A stretch of DNA of 16,461 nt from Gammaproteobacteria bacterium UBA3532. GTDB taxonomy: Bacteria > Pseudomonadota > Gammaproteobacteria > Enterobacterales > UBA3532. The notes below the pieces were generated by a model. It saw only the letters and a list, made by a program, of their open reading frames with translations, searched no databases and was not told the DNA's origin. Below, in pieces: positions 9,091 through 16,356 of the stretch. The first letter of the stretch is position 1. Each line of letters opens with the position of its first letter. Made by a program: the position numbers and the translations under genes. Location: NCBI GenBank assembly GCA_002376965.1, contig DFOV01000003.1:1-16461 (forward strand), given 5' to 3'.

Positions 9091-10887
9091 TTAGGCGATA
9101 TTTAGCCCAAACTTATTCCAGCTTTTCTTATATTTCCTTGCTAAATTTCGCATGCGTTTGCGTAGGTGAGGGAAGCGCTCAAAGTGTACTTGTTGGTATT
9201 CTATCATGTCAGCAATGTATTGCTGGAGCTGATAGCCAAACCGGCATAGCGGCTCGTTTTCCAGATCCTGCTCGAGATATACAACGACACATTGCAGGTA
9301 GTTTAGTCCTATGGGTATACTGTCAGGTAACAGCTGTAAGGCCGCGCTAAAGCTCTCCATCGCCTGTTCATATTTACCGATGTGATACAGCTCCATGCCG
9401 CGTTGGTTCTCATCTGAGAGTTTCTCTTGCTCTTCCTTGACGATGGTACAAAACTCTTGCTCGTAGTTAGTACCATCAAAAATATCATGCAGCTCCTGTA
9501 CGATATCATTCATGTTATCCGAAAAGCGGTGGATGATGCCTTTAACCAGCACCATTCCAAAACGATCCTGGCCATCGTCAACAAAATCTCGGGTCATGGT
9601 GCAGATTTCATCGTCTGAAGCATCGTCAGGTAAATCTTCGATCATATCCCGAATGTGCTCCAATTCTGATGGCATGTGGGCCACGTTGCCTAACGCATTG
9701 TCCGCCATCAGTTTCATAGCAGCCAAACGGATTTTTGTTTCTGGATCTTTCTTGGCAAGTGGGCGAACTTCCTTCAATACATCCATGGCTTCTTTAGCCG
9801 CTGCAATATTACCACGACCAGTACTGGCTTTTTTTATCAAAACCCGAGCATAGGTGATGAAATCTTCTGCACTTTGAAAGCAGGAATGACGGCCCATTTT
9901 TATGGCTTGCTTGGAAGCCTTTTCGGCGTGCTCATAATCGCCTTCTTGGATACTGAGTTTTGCCAGTGCTTGTTGTCGCAATATGTGGCGGGGCGAAACC
10001 TCTACTGCTTTGAGCAGCATATTGATAGCCTGCTCAGGCTCTTCCATTTCGACCAGAGTTCTGGCTGCCCAGTCATTGGCCTCGACGCACATTGGTTGGC
10101 GGTCAATGATCGCTTTGAAAGCGTCGAGCGCTTTGTTGTAGTTTGCTCGGTAGAAATGACAGCGTCCCAAGCCCAGCATGGCCCAAGGGCTAAACTTTTC
10201 TTTTAGAAGATCGCGAAATACTTTCGCCGCGTTGAGGTAGTCTCCCATGCCCATATAGGCTGCGGTTTCTAGCTTGGCCAGCTCCATTTTATCGCCATTG
10301 TCAAAAACTTCGATTTGTCCTATCTGGGTTAATGCGAAATCATAGTCTTTTTGATCAACGGCTACCGATATTTCATTAAAACGTCGTTTTCGCTCTATCA
10401 CGCCGCTTAAGCGGTGGCGTAGGAAGTGCGTGTTGAATGGTTTAGCAATATAGCTATCTGGACGATACTCAATGGCACTCATCACCATATGAATTTCGTT
10501 CTCTGCGGTAATCATGACATAGACCGTTGAGTATCCTGCATAGCCGCAATGGCGAGCTTCTTCCAGAATTTGTTGACCACTTTGACCTATACCAAGGTTA
10601 TAATCGCTAAGTACCAGATCATAGTTATGTGCCGCCATCATCTCTATCGCCTTGGGTCCGTTGGAAGCTAAGTCGATATCAGTAGCGCCAAGCTCTTCCA
10701 TAATTCGTTTAAGAGCAAAGCGATAACATTGAATGTCGTCAATGATAAGTGTTTTGTAGCGGCTAAAATCGACGGTCACTGAGTCCCCTTGTGGCCAGTT
10801 TATTTCTTTGGGTGATCGTGGTAAAAAGGCCCCCGAATGAACACCCGTATTATTACTCGAATTATTACTCGTATTAATGCTTGGCAT
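9091..10887 (-). CDS. Response regulator with receiver and tetratricopeptide repeats
   Basis: The 598-residue cytoplasmic protein joins an N-terminal CheY-like receiver to a long helical region. The receiver (about residues 44-165) looks active: acidic pair D50-D51, phosphoacceptor D95 in VLSDYN, T127 in MITAE and K149 in AKPF. TPR-like helix pairs cover about 195-335 (WAMLGLGRCHFYRANYNKALDAF and repeats) and 497-530 (GMELYHIGKYEQAMESFSAAL). There is no DNA-binding, GGDEF, EAL or phosphatase domain, so output is probably protein-protein binding. The layout recalls VieB of Vibrio cholerae. No histidine kinase is adjacent. The start at 10887 is preferred: residues upstream do not belong to the receiver and a TATACT box lies between it and an ATG at 10953. 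The first 40 residues are Asn/Ser-rich and look disordered. Confidence 0.88.
   Translation of the reverse strand: MPSINTSNNSSNNTGVHSGAFLPRSPKEINWPQGDSVTVDFSRYKTLIIDDIQCYRFALKRIMEELGATDIDLASNGPKAIEMMAAHNYDLVLSDYNLGIGQSGQQILEEARHCGYAGYSTVYVMITAENEIHMVMSAIEYRPDSYIAKPFNTHFLRHRLSGVIERKRRFNEISVAVDQKDYDFALTQIGQIEVFDNGDKMELAKLETAAYMGMGDYLNAAKVFRDLLKEKFSPWAMLGLGRCHFYRANYNKALDAFKAIIDRQPMCVEANDWAARTLVEMEEPEQAINMLLKAVEVSPRHILRQQALAKLSIQEGDYEHAEKASKQAIKMGRHSCFQSAEDFITYARVLIKKASTGRGNIAAAKEAMDVLKEVRPLAKKDPETKIRLAAMKLMADNALGNVAHMPSELEHIRDMIEDLPDDASDDEICTMTRDFVDDGQDRFGMVLVKGIIHRFSDNMNDIVQELHDIFDGTNYEQEFCTIVKEEQEKLSDENQRGMELYHIGKYEQAMESFSAALQLLPDSIPIGLNYLQCVVVYLEQDLENEPLCRFGYQLQQYIADMIEYQQVHFERFPHLRKRMRNLARKYKKSWNKFGLNIA
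10849..10871. repeat. Short tandem repeat in the start of the receiver-TPR gene
   Basis: ATTATTACTCG occurs at 10849-10859 and again at 10861-10871 with one base between. It encodes part of the Asn/Ser-rich leader before the receiver domain, and a 12-base unit keeps the reading frame if copies are gained or lost. Confidence 0.6.
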
Positions 10888-10918
10888 ATGTCGTTTGGTA
10901 AATCTCTCTATGACAAAA

Positions 10919-10924
10919 AGTATA
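10919..10924 (-). promoter_or_regulatory. Candidate -10 box for the receiver-TPR gene
   Basis: TATACT on the minus strand is one mismatch from consensus and would start transcription near 10912, about 25 bases before the ATG at 10887. No good -35 hexamer is visible at 16-18 bases, so an activator may be needed. It supports the shorter start. Confidence 0.35.
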
Positions 10925-10951
10925 GCCGAGCATTTCTCGCATAGGTAGCCC

Positions 10952-11557
10952 ATGGATATATCAGAAGTAAAAAAATTTTTAGCGAATGAAACTCCGGAGC
11001 AGTGGATTCGAAATGCGTTGGCAAATCAGGATCTATTGCTGATTGATCACGCTCACTGTGAGAAAAAAGCAGCGAGCACTGCAATGAAGCTAATGTACCG
11101 TTATGTAGACAACAATACGATGTTGCATAAGCTGTCACGTTTAGCGCGGGAGGAGCTACGCCATTTTGAACAAGTGCTGGTTATTATGGAAAAGCGCGAC
11201 ATCGCTTATTGTCATCTTTCGCCTGCTCGCTATGCTGGCAAGTTACACAAGCATATACGTACCTATGAACCAGCAACTCTGGTTGATACGCTGATCATTG
11301 GGGCCTTTATTGAGGCTCGTTCCTGTGAGCGTTTTGCCAAGTTAGCCCCTTTTTTAGATAAAGAGCTGCAGGACTTCTATATGTCGCTATTAAAGTCGGA
11401 ATCGCGCCATTTCACTGACTATCTTGGTCTAGCTCAGTCTTTTTCGAGTGAGCCGATTGACGATCGGGTTGAGAGCTTTCGGCAAGTAGAAGCGGAGCTT
11501 ATTTCAAGCCCCGATACTGAGTTTCGTTTTCACAGTGGCCCGGTGATGTCTGATTAG
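10952..11557 (+). CDS. miaE: tRNA-(ms2io6A37) hydroxylase
   Basis: MiaE hydroxylates the isopentenyl side chain of 2-methylthio-N6-isopentenyladenosine at position 37 of tRNAs reading UNN codons, using a non-haem diiron centre and oxygen. The 201-residue, mostly helical protein shows a ferritin-like ligand pattern: E37 in HCEKK, E68 and H71 in REELRHFE, E121 or E126 in EARSCERF, and E150 and H153 in SESRHF. It is shorter than Salmonella MiaE but, from memory, close to the Pseudomonas form. Only a weak AGGT lies six bases before the ATG. It diverges from the receiver-TPR gene and its stop overlaps the lpxH stop by three bases. Confidence 0.93.
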   Translation: MDISEVKKFLANETPEQWIRNALANQDLLLIDHAHCEKKAASTAMKLMYRYVDNNTMLHKLSRLAREELRHFEQVLVIMEKRDIAYCHLSPARYAGKLHKHIRTYEPATLVDTLIIGAFIEARSCERFAKLAPFLDKELQDFYMSLLKSESRHFTDYLGLAQSFSSEPIDDRVESFRQVEAELISSPDTEFRFHSGPVMSD

Positions 11558-12288
11558 AAGCCATCAGCCAGTGGTTTATTGATAAGCTCGTAGCCAGTTG
11601 CATCAACACGCAAATAGCTAGTTTGTGTATTCCAATCACCCAATACAATACGTGTCGCTTCACCATTTTGCGTTGGGTGCTGATGAATTTTGGATCTGTG
11701 GGTATGGCCATGAATAAGCTGCAAAACTGCATGGGCTTCTAGTTGGCGTGTTACCTCTTCGGGGGTGACATCCATGATATATTCCGATGCCGACTGTGTA
11801 TGTTGGGCGCTTTCTGAGCGAGCCTGCTTGGCATAAGCAATGCGCTCTTCGACTGTTTTAGCCAAGAACTGTTGTTGGAACATTGGGTTGCGTACTTGGG
11901 CTCTGAAAGCTTGGTAAGCCTTGTCCTCGGTGCACAGCGTGTCGCCGTGCAGTAGTAGCGTTTTTGTTCCATATAAATTGATAACGGTCGGGTCTTCCAG
12001 CAGCTCTGCACCAGCTTTTTTCAGATAGTCCTGTCCAATTAAAAAGTCTCTATTTCCCGCCATGAAATAGATTTTAACACCAGAAGATGATAATGCGTTG
12101 AGTGCCTGAGCGATACCTTCACTGAGTGGATTAACGAAATCATCACCAATCCAAAACTCGAAAAAGTCGCCTAAAATATAGAGGTTGCTCGCTTGGGGCG
12201 CGATTTTGGTAAGAAATTGATTGAAGGCTTGGATTACATCAGGTCTTTCTGGCTGCAGGTGTAGGTCTGAAATAAATAGGGTCGTCAT
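11554..12288 (-). CDS. lpxH: UDP-2,3-diacylglucosamine pyrophosphohydrolase
   Basis: LpxH cleaves UDP-2,3-diacylglucosamine to lipid X and UMP, the fourth step of lipid A synthesis, at the inner face of the inner membrane. The 244-residue protein has the metallophosphoesterase ligands at the positions known from E. coli: D8 and H10 in SDLHL, D41 in LGDFFEFW, N79 in GNRD, H114 in LLHGD, and H195 and H197 in HGHTH. The gene begins two bases after the ppiB stop and takes its ribosome binding site from the end of ppiB, so it is the last gene of a ppiA-ppiB-lpxH operon. Presence of lpxH marks the organism as a lipopolysaccharide maker. Confidence 0.96.
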   Translation of the reverse strand: MTTLFISDLHLQPERPDVIQAFNQFLTKIAPQASNLYILGDFFEFWIGDDFVNPLSEGIAQALNALSSSGVKIYFMAGNRDFLIGQDYLKKAGAELLEDPTVINLYGTKTLLLHGDTLCTEDKAYQAFRAQVRNPMFQQQFLAKTVEERIAYAKQARSESAQHTQSASEYIMDVTPEEVTRQLEAHAVLQLIHGHTHRSKIHQHPTQNGEATRIVLGDWNTQTSYLRVDATGYELINKPLADGF

Positions 12289-12290
12289 AA

Positions 12291-12791
12291 CTAGTCCACC
12301 ATCTCCACTTTATCTATCACGATATTTTCTACCGGAACATCCTGCATACCATTTTTATAACTGGTTGGCACTGACTTGATTTGGTCTACAACATCCATAC
12401 CTTCAACAACTTTGCCAAATACACAGTAACCCCAGCCTTCCATTGATTCACTGACGAAATCGAGGTTCTTGTTATCTGCTACGTTGATGAAAAATTGTGA
12501 GGTAGCGGAGTGGGGGTGAGGCGTTCGCGCCATACATAGCGTTCCGCGTGTATTGCTTAAACCATTATTGGCTTCGTTGTCGATGGGATCGCCTGGAGTT
12601 TTGCGCTCCATATCTTCAGTATGTCCACCACCTTGAATAACGAAGTTGTCGATCACTCGATGGAAAATGGTGCCGTCATAGAAGCCGCTTTCGCAATAGT
12701 TAAGGAAGTTAGCTACAGTTTTTGGAGCTTCGGCACTGAATAATTCGATACAGATATCGCCAAAGTTGGTTTTAAAGCGAACGAGGCTCAT
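12291..12791 (-). CDS. ppiB: Cytoplasmic cyclophilin, peptidyl-prolyl isomerase B
   Basis: PpiB catalyses cis-trans isomerisation of proline peptide bonds in the cytoplasm. The 166-residue protein has no signal peptide and is almost the length of the E. coli enzyme. The catalytic motif [14 protein letters not shown] is at about 43-56, and [21 protein letters not shown] holds the substrate-binding residues. The start codon overlaps the ppiA stop (ATGA) and lpxH follows after two bases, so translation of all three is probably coupled. The ppiB-lpxH pair is conserved in Pseudomonas. Confidence 0.95.
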   Translation of the reverse strand: MSLVRFKTNFGDICIELFSAEAPKTVANFLNYCESGFYDGTIFHRVIDNFVIQGGGHTEDMERKTPGDPIDNEANNGLSNTRGTLCMARTPHPHSATSQFFINVADNKNLDFVSESMEGWGYCVFGKVVEGMDVVDQIKSVPTSYKNGMQDVPVENIVIDKVEMVD

Positions 12792-13384
12792 TTTGTCTCT
12801 CCGCTTTCAGCGACGGGTTTGGCCTGTTCTGGCTGGCTAATTGTCACTTTCTTGATAATGATTGGTTGAGTCGGGACATCTGAACGGAACTGTCCGCCAG
12901 GGCCAGTACGAATAGTTGCCATTTTATCAACCACGTCCATACCTTTAATCACTTTTCCAAAAACGGCATAGCCCCCATAGGGACCACCAAAATTTAAGCT
13001 ATCGTTATCGCGAAAATTAATAAAAAACTGGCTGGTTGCTGAATTCGGATTGCTCGTTCTAGCCATCGCAATCGTTGCGCGGTCGTTTTTTAGGCCATTC
13101 GAAGATTCATTTACGATAGGAGCTTTGGTCGACTTTTTCTGCAACTTGGTATCATAGCCACCTCCTTGCGCCATGAATCCGGCTATCACACGGTGAAAAA
13201 CCGTATTGTTATAGAAGCCAGATTGGGCATACTCGATAAAGTTTTTGACTGTCACTGGCGCTTTATCCTGAGCGAGCTCGATTTCTATATTGCCAAGGTT
13301 CGTTTCCATCGTAGCGACCGGTTGGGCAGCCAAAGTAATAGATGACATCATGGTCAGAATAAGCGCTGATATCAGTTTTTTCAT
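12788..13384 (-). CDS. ppiA: Periplasmic cyclophilin, peptidyl-prolyl isomerase A
   Basis: The 198-residue protein is a second cyclophilin, directed to the periplasm by a signal peptide ([20 protein letters not shown], cleavage about after residue 20). Its mature part has [14 protein letters not shown] and [21 protein letters not shown], the same active-site stretches as its neighbour PpiB, so the two genes probably arose by tandem duplication. It ends in a short hydrophilic tail absent from PpiB. AGAGGA (13391-13396) lies six bases before the ATG. It is the first gene of the ppiA-ppiB-lpxH operon. A 92-base gap separates it from folD. Confidence 0.93.
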   Translation of the reverse strand: MKKLISALILTMMSSITLAAQPVATMETNLGNIEIELAQDKAPVTVKNFIEYAQSGFYNNTVFHRVIAGFMAQGGGYDTKLQKKSTKAPIVNESSNGLKNDRATIAMARTSNPNSATSQFFINFRDNDSLNFGGPYGGYAVFGKVIKGMDVVDKMATIRTGPGGQFRSDVPTQPIIIKKVTISQPEQAKPVAESGETK

Positions 13385-13452
13385 AGGAGATCCTCTGCTA
13401 GTTGTGTGTACTTGTTGTGTTGTATGAGGTTGCGGTTGCTTTTATTCGAGGT

Positions 13453-13475
13453 AGAGCCAAGTTTAGTCTTGCTCT
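13453..13475 (-). terminator. Weak hairpin after folD
   Basis: AGAGC plus AAG pairs with CTT plus GCTCT around a 6-base loop with one bulged G, immediately after the folD stop. No T run follows on the minus strand, so folD transcription may read on into the ppiA operon. Confidence 0.25.
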
Positions 13476-13476
13476 G

Positions 13477-14331
13477 CTACTTGCCAGCCTGGCTATACGC
13501 ATCAAGTGTGTTATGTAGCAGCATGGCAATTGTCATGGGGCCAACCCCCCCTGGTACTGGTGTGATAAAACCAGCTCGTTCGCTGGCACTGCCGAATTCG
13601 ACGTCGCCGACCAGTTTTCCTGATTCCAATCTATTAATACCAACATCAATGACAATTGCACCGGGCTTAATCCATTCGCCCTGTACAATACCGGGCCGAC
13701 CCACAGCAACAATGAGTATGTCGGCACGCTTAACATGAAAGGCTAAATCTTCGGTAAATCGGTGGGTGGTTGTAACAGTTGCCCCTTCCAGTAGCAACTC
13801 CAGTCCCATTGGCCGTCCTACAATATTGGATGCTCCGACGATAACGCATTCTTTCCCTAGAATGGTTTGACCAGTTGATTGGATCAGCTTAACGACACCG
13901 TAGGGTGTACACGGCCGAAGCCCTGGCTGGCGCTGGGCGAGTAACCCTATATTATACGGATGAAAGCCATCAACATCTTTGTCGGGGGAGATTCGCAACA
14001 ACAACGGCTCGGAGTCAAGGTGTTCAGGTAGCGGCAGTTGGAGCAGAATGCCGTCAATGCTTTCATCTTCATTCAACCTGTCGATCAACGATGCTAGTTC
14101 TTCCTGACAGGTTTCGTTAGGGAGGTGGTAGCTATCAGACTTGAAGCCGACCTGTTCACAGGCATTCTTCTTATTTCGTACATAGACTTCAGACGCAGGA
14201 TTGTTTCCTACCAGGATGACTGCCAAGCCGGGGGGCCGTTGTCCTTTCGCCACGATTGAAGAGACCTGTGCTTGAATATCATTTTTAATCTGGGCTGCGA
14301 TGCCCTTACCATCAATAATTTGTGCTGCCAT
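13477..14331 (-). CDS. folD: Methylenetetrahydrofolate dehydrogenase / methenyl-THF cyclohydrolase
   Basis: FolD is the bifunctional cytoplasmic enzyme that oxidises 5,10-methylene-THF with NADP and hydrolyses the methenyl product to 10-formyl-THF for purine and formyl-methionine synthesis. The 284-residue form shows Y50 and K54 in VYVRNKK, Q98 in LLQLPLP and D121 in DKDVDGFHP, the positions known from E. coli. The NADP-binding segment [14 protein letters not shown] and the C-terminal [14 protein letters not shown] are also present. The ATG at 14331 fits the family N-terminus ([12 protein letters not shown]). An in-frame ATG at 14379 would add 16 residues unlike the family, with its AAGAGG only one base away. 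folD diverges from the tRNA operon. Confidence 0.96.
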   Translation of the reverse strand: MAAQIIDGKGIAAQIKNDIQAQVSSIVAKGQRPPGLAVILVGNNPASEVYVRNKKNACEQVGFKSDSYHLPNETCQEELASLIDRLNEDESIDGILLQLPLPEHLDSEPLLLRISPDKDVDGFHPYNIGLLAQRQPGLRPCTPYGVVKLIQSTGQTILGKECVIVGASNIVGRPMGLELLLEGATVTTTHRFTEDLAFHVKRADILIVAVGRPGIVQGEWIKPGAIVIDVGINRLESGKLVGDVEFGSASERAGFITPVPGGVGPMTIAMLLHNTLDAYSQAGK

Positions 14332-14414
14332 CTCTACCACTATCGAACAGGTTACCAAGTAAGCGCGGTATTTTCGCATGCCTCTTATTCTAGTCCAAGA
14401 AGTTTATCCGTTTG

Positions 14415-14444
14415 GCTCGGCTGGTATTTGTAGCTGAGCTTTTT
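14415..14444 (+). terminator. Intrinsic-terminator-like hairpin upstream of the tRNA promoter
   Basis: GCTCGGCT (14415-14422) pairs with AGCTGAGC (14432-14439) in an 8-bp stem with one G-T pair and a 9-base loop, followed at once by TTTTT (14440-14444). The T run lies on the plus strand, yet no plus-strand gene precedes it, since folD is on the other strand. It may block antisense or read-through transcription from entering the tRNA operon. Confidence 0.5.
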
Positions 14445-14494
14445 CAAAAAAAATTAAAGAAATATTTGACGTCCTCAATTTATGCCATTAATAT
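14444..14494 (+). promoter_or_regulatory. Promoter of the tRNA operon
   Basis: TTGACG (14466-14471) and TAATAT (14489-14494) are spaced by exactly 17 bases, each one mismatch from consensus. An A-rich tract at about 14446-14465 sits where an UP element would bind the RNA polymerase alpha subunit. The -10 box is followed by a C-rich discriminator, typical of stable-RNA promoters under stringent (ppGpp) control. Transcription should begin near 14501, about 12 bases before the first tRNA. Confidence 0.75.
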
Positions 14495-14512
14495 TGCCCC
14501 CCAGTTGGACAT

Positions 14513-14589
14513 CGGGGAATAGCGCAGTCTGGTAGCGCGCCTGCTTTGGGTGCAGGATGTCGGGGGTTCGAATCCCTCTTCCCCGACCA
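14513..14589 (+). tRNA. tRNA-Pro (anticodon UGG)
   Basis: A 77-base cloverleaf with encoded CCA. The acceptor stem CGGGGAA/TTCCCCG has discriminator A at 14586. The anticodon stem CCTGC/GCAGG holds loop TTTGGGT with TGG at 14547-14549. The T arm contains GGTTCGAATCC. It should read CCA, CCG and probably all proline codons through modified U34. Confidence 0.97.
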
Positions 14590-14611
14590 TTTTATTTGTT
14601 GGCCGAGATTT

Positions 14612-14688
14612 GCGCCCGTAGCTCATTTGGATAGAGCATCGGTCTTCTAAACCGAGGGTAGCAGGTTCGAGCCCTGCCGGGCGCGCCA
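14612..14688 (+). tRNA. tRNA-Arg (anticodon UCU)
   Basis: A 77-base cloverleaf with encoded CCA. The acceptor stem GCGCCCG/CGGGCGC has discriminator G at 14685. The anticodon stem TCGGT/ACCGA holds loop CTTCTAA with TCT at 14646-14648. The T arm contains GGTTCGAGCCC. It reads AGA and AGG codons and lies 22 bases after tRNA-Pro in the same transcript. Confidence 0.97.
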
Positions 14689-14702
14689 AAATAGCGTTCA
14701 AT

Positions 14703-14779
14703 GGTGGGCGTAGCTCAGTTGGTAGAGCCCCGGGTTGTGATCCCGGTTGTCGTGGGTTCAAGTCCCATCGTCCACCCCA
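14703..14779 (+). tRNA. tRNA-His (anticodon GUG)
   Basis: A 77-base cloverleaf with encoded CCA and the extra 5' G at 14703, which pairs with discriminator C at 14776 and is the identity element of tRNA-His. The acceptor stem GTGGGCG/CGTCCAC has one G-T pair. The anticodon stem CCGGG/CCCGG holds loop TTGTGAT with GTG at 14737-14739. It lies 14 bases after tRNA-Arg. Confidence 0.97.
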
Positions 14780-15015
14780 TTTTCACGCTGTTCCTAATCA
14801 TTATATAGGCAGCTTTGGAAGGTGGCCTCGTCCTCCCTGGATATTTCCCACAGGCTTTGCCGCCTGTACGTACCGTAAACAAGGTGTGCGTAGTTGATCG
14901 GCGGTAGTCTTCCTCTTCATGTTATCCGCTAGTCAAACATTGCACGCCTGTTTACTTATTTTTTACACGATGTAAAAATTTGCCACGAACATTTTACGGG
15001 TTTTGAGGTAATCAC
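14780..15015 (+). other. Non-coding gap between tRNA-His and tig
   Basis: I see no gene in these 236 bases. They hold a perfect 6-bp hairpin, ACAGGC (14850-14855) with GCCTGT (14862-14867), and a stretch at 14883-14908 that resembles the 5' half of tRNA-His. They also hold an AT-rich palindrome at 14960-14978 and GAGGT (15006-15010), the ribosome binding site of tig. No T-tailed terminator follows the tRNAs, so read-through into tig is possible. Confidence 0.6.
14960..14978. repeat. AT-rich palindrome upstream of tig
   Basis: TTTTTACA and TGTAAAAA form perfect 8-base arms around CGA, ending 37 bases before the tig start. It may be an operator or a small hairpin in the leader. I cannot assign a binding protein. 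Confidence 0.5.
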
Positions 15016-16329
15016 ATGCAAGTTTCTATCGAAACAACTTCCGGCTTAGAGCGCCGAATGACTGTTGGGCTGCCTGGAGCAGACGTTGAAAAAGAGATCA
15101 CTAACCGTTTGCGTCAATTAGCTCGCACTCGCCGGATCGATGGTTTTCGTCCAGGTAAAGTACCTTTAAGTATAATTAAAGGTCGCTTCGGGGCAGCAGT
15201 ACGCGAAGAAGTATTGAATGAAGCAATCCGTCGTGGCTTTTACGATGCGATTGTTAAGGAAAAAATTAATCCTGCTGGCGGCCCAACTATCGAGTCAGTT
15301 AAGGGCGAAGAAGGTCAGGATATCGAATTCATCGCCTCATTCGAAGTTTACCCTGAAGTTGAAGTGCAGGGGCTTGGTGATATTAGCATCGAGAAGAGCG
15401 CTTCTGAAGTACAGGATGCCGATGTAGACAATATGCTTGATACATTGCGTAAACAGCAGCGTGAGTGGGTAGAAGCCGATAAGGCGATAGAAAGTGGCGA
15501 TCAAGCGATCATCGATTTTCTAGGAAAAATTGATGGCGAAGCATTTCAAGGTGGAGAGTCTAGTAACTTTCCGCTAGAAATTGGCGCTGGCGGGATGATA
15601 CCTGGTTTCGAAGACGGCGTTATTGGTATGAAAGCTGGCGAAGAAAAAGTTATCGAAGTAAGTTTTCCTGAAGACTATCACGTCAATGAGCTGGCTGGAA
15701 AGCCCGCAACCTTTGATATAAAGGTGCATAAAGTTAATCAACCACAGCTTCCAGAAGTTGATGATGCTTTTGCTGAAAAGTTTGGCATTACTGAAGGTGG
15801 TGTCGACGCGCTTAAAAGCGATATTCGTAAAAATATGGAGCGTGAATTGGAGCAAGCTTTAAAAGCTCGCACTAAAGGGGCTGTATTGGATGCAATCCTG
15901 GATAAGAATCCTATTGATATTCCAAGTGCTTTAGTTACAGACGAAATTGAGCGTTTGCGTAAAGAAGCTGTAGCCAGATTCACTCAAGGCCGTAATATTG
16001 ATCCTAGCAAGGTTCCTCAGTTGCCTGATGAGATGTTTAAAGCTGAGGCGGAGAAGCGTGTACGCATGGGATTAGTTGTACGCGAAATCATCGCTTCTAA
16101 TGAGCTGACTGCTGATGCCGATCGCGTTCGCTCATTGATCGATAATATCGCTCAGTCGTATGAGAACCCAGAAGAAATTGTAAACTGGTACTACGAAGAC
16201 AATTCTCGCTTAGAAAACATCCAATCCTTGGCTTTAGAAGATCAAGTGGTTGACTTAGTGCTTGAGCAAGCTACTATTTCTGAAAAGCAAATAAGCTTTG
16301 ATGAAGCAATGAATCGCAATGCTCAGTAA
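15016..16329 (+). CDS. tig: Trigger factor (ribosome-associated chaperone)
   Basis: Trigger factor binds the ribosome near the exit tunnel and shields and folds nascent chains; it also has peptidyl-prolyl isomerase activity. The 437-residue protein has the N-terminal ribosome-binding domain with signature GFRPGKVP at 43-50. An FKBP-like isomerase domain covers about 150-245 (GDQAIIDFLGKIDGEAFQGG, IPGFEDGVIGMKAGEEK, FPEDYHVNELAGKPATF). The C-terminal helical chaperone domain runs from about 250 to the end. The length is close to E. coli (432). GAGGT lies five bases before the ATG. tig follows the tRNA cluster, as near Pseudomonas folD, and usually precedes clpP-clpX-lon. Confidence 0.97.
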   Translation: MQVSIETTSGLERRMTVGLPGADVEKEITNRLRQLARTRRIDGFRPGKVPLSIIKGRFGAAVREEVLNEAIRRGFYDAIVKEKINPAGGPTIESVKGEEGQDIEFIASFEVYPEVEVQGLGDISIEKSASEVQDADVDNMLDTLRKQQREWVEADKAIESGDQAIIDFLGKIDGEAFQGGESSNFPLEIGAGGMIPGFEDGVIGMKAGEEKVIEVSFPEDYHVNELAGKPATFDIKVHKVNQPQLPEVDDAFAEKFGITEGGVDALKSDIRKNMERELEQALKARTKGAVLDAILDKNPIDIPSALVTDEIERLRKEAVARFTQGRNIDPSKVPQLPDEMFKAEAEKRVRMGLVVREIIASNELTADADRVRSLIDNIAQSYENPEEIVNWYYEDNSRLENIQSLALEDQVVDLVLEQATISEKQISFDEAMNRNAQ

Positions 16330-16356
16330 ATAGCTGAAAAAAGTTAAGCGGTTTTT

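Noticed and set aside
9057..9350. Plus-strand 97-codon open frame at the 3' end of the receiver-TPR gene
   Set aside because: It starts inside the convergent hairpin, has no good ribosome binding site and is antisense to the real gene.
9512..9853. Plus-strand 113-codon open frame
   Set aside because: It lies entirely within the receiver-TPR gene on the other strand, whose TPR-like translation is clearly real. No ribosome binding site or recognisable protein is seen.
9874..10206. Plus-strand 110-codon open frame
   Set aside because: It is antisense to TPR coding sequence with strong repeat signatures on the minus strand, so it is a shadow frame.
13406..13738. Plus-strand 110-codon open frame starting in the ppiA-folD gap
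   Set aside because: Most of it is antisense to folD, whose family motifs are complete. The upstream part shows no ribosome binding site.
14480..14761. Minus-strand 93-codon open frame across the tRNA cluster
   Set aside because: It is antisense to three well-formed tRNAs. Phrases such as GEEGFEPPTSCTQSRR and RPAGLEPATLGLEDRC are the familiar false proteins produced by translating tRNA genes backwards.
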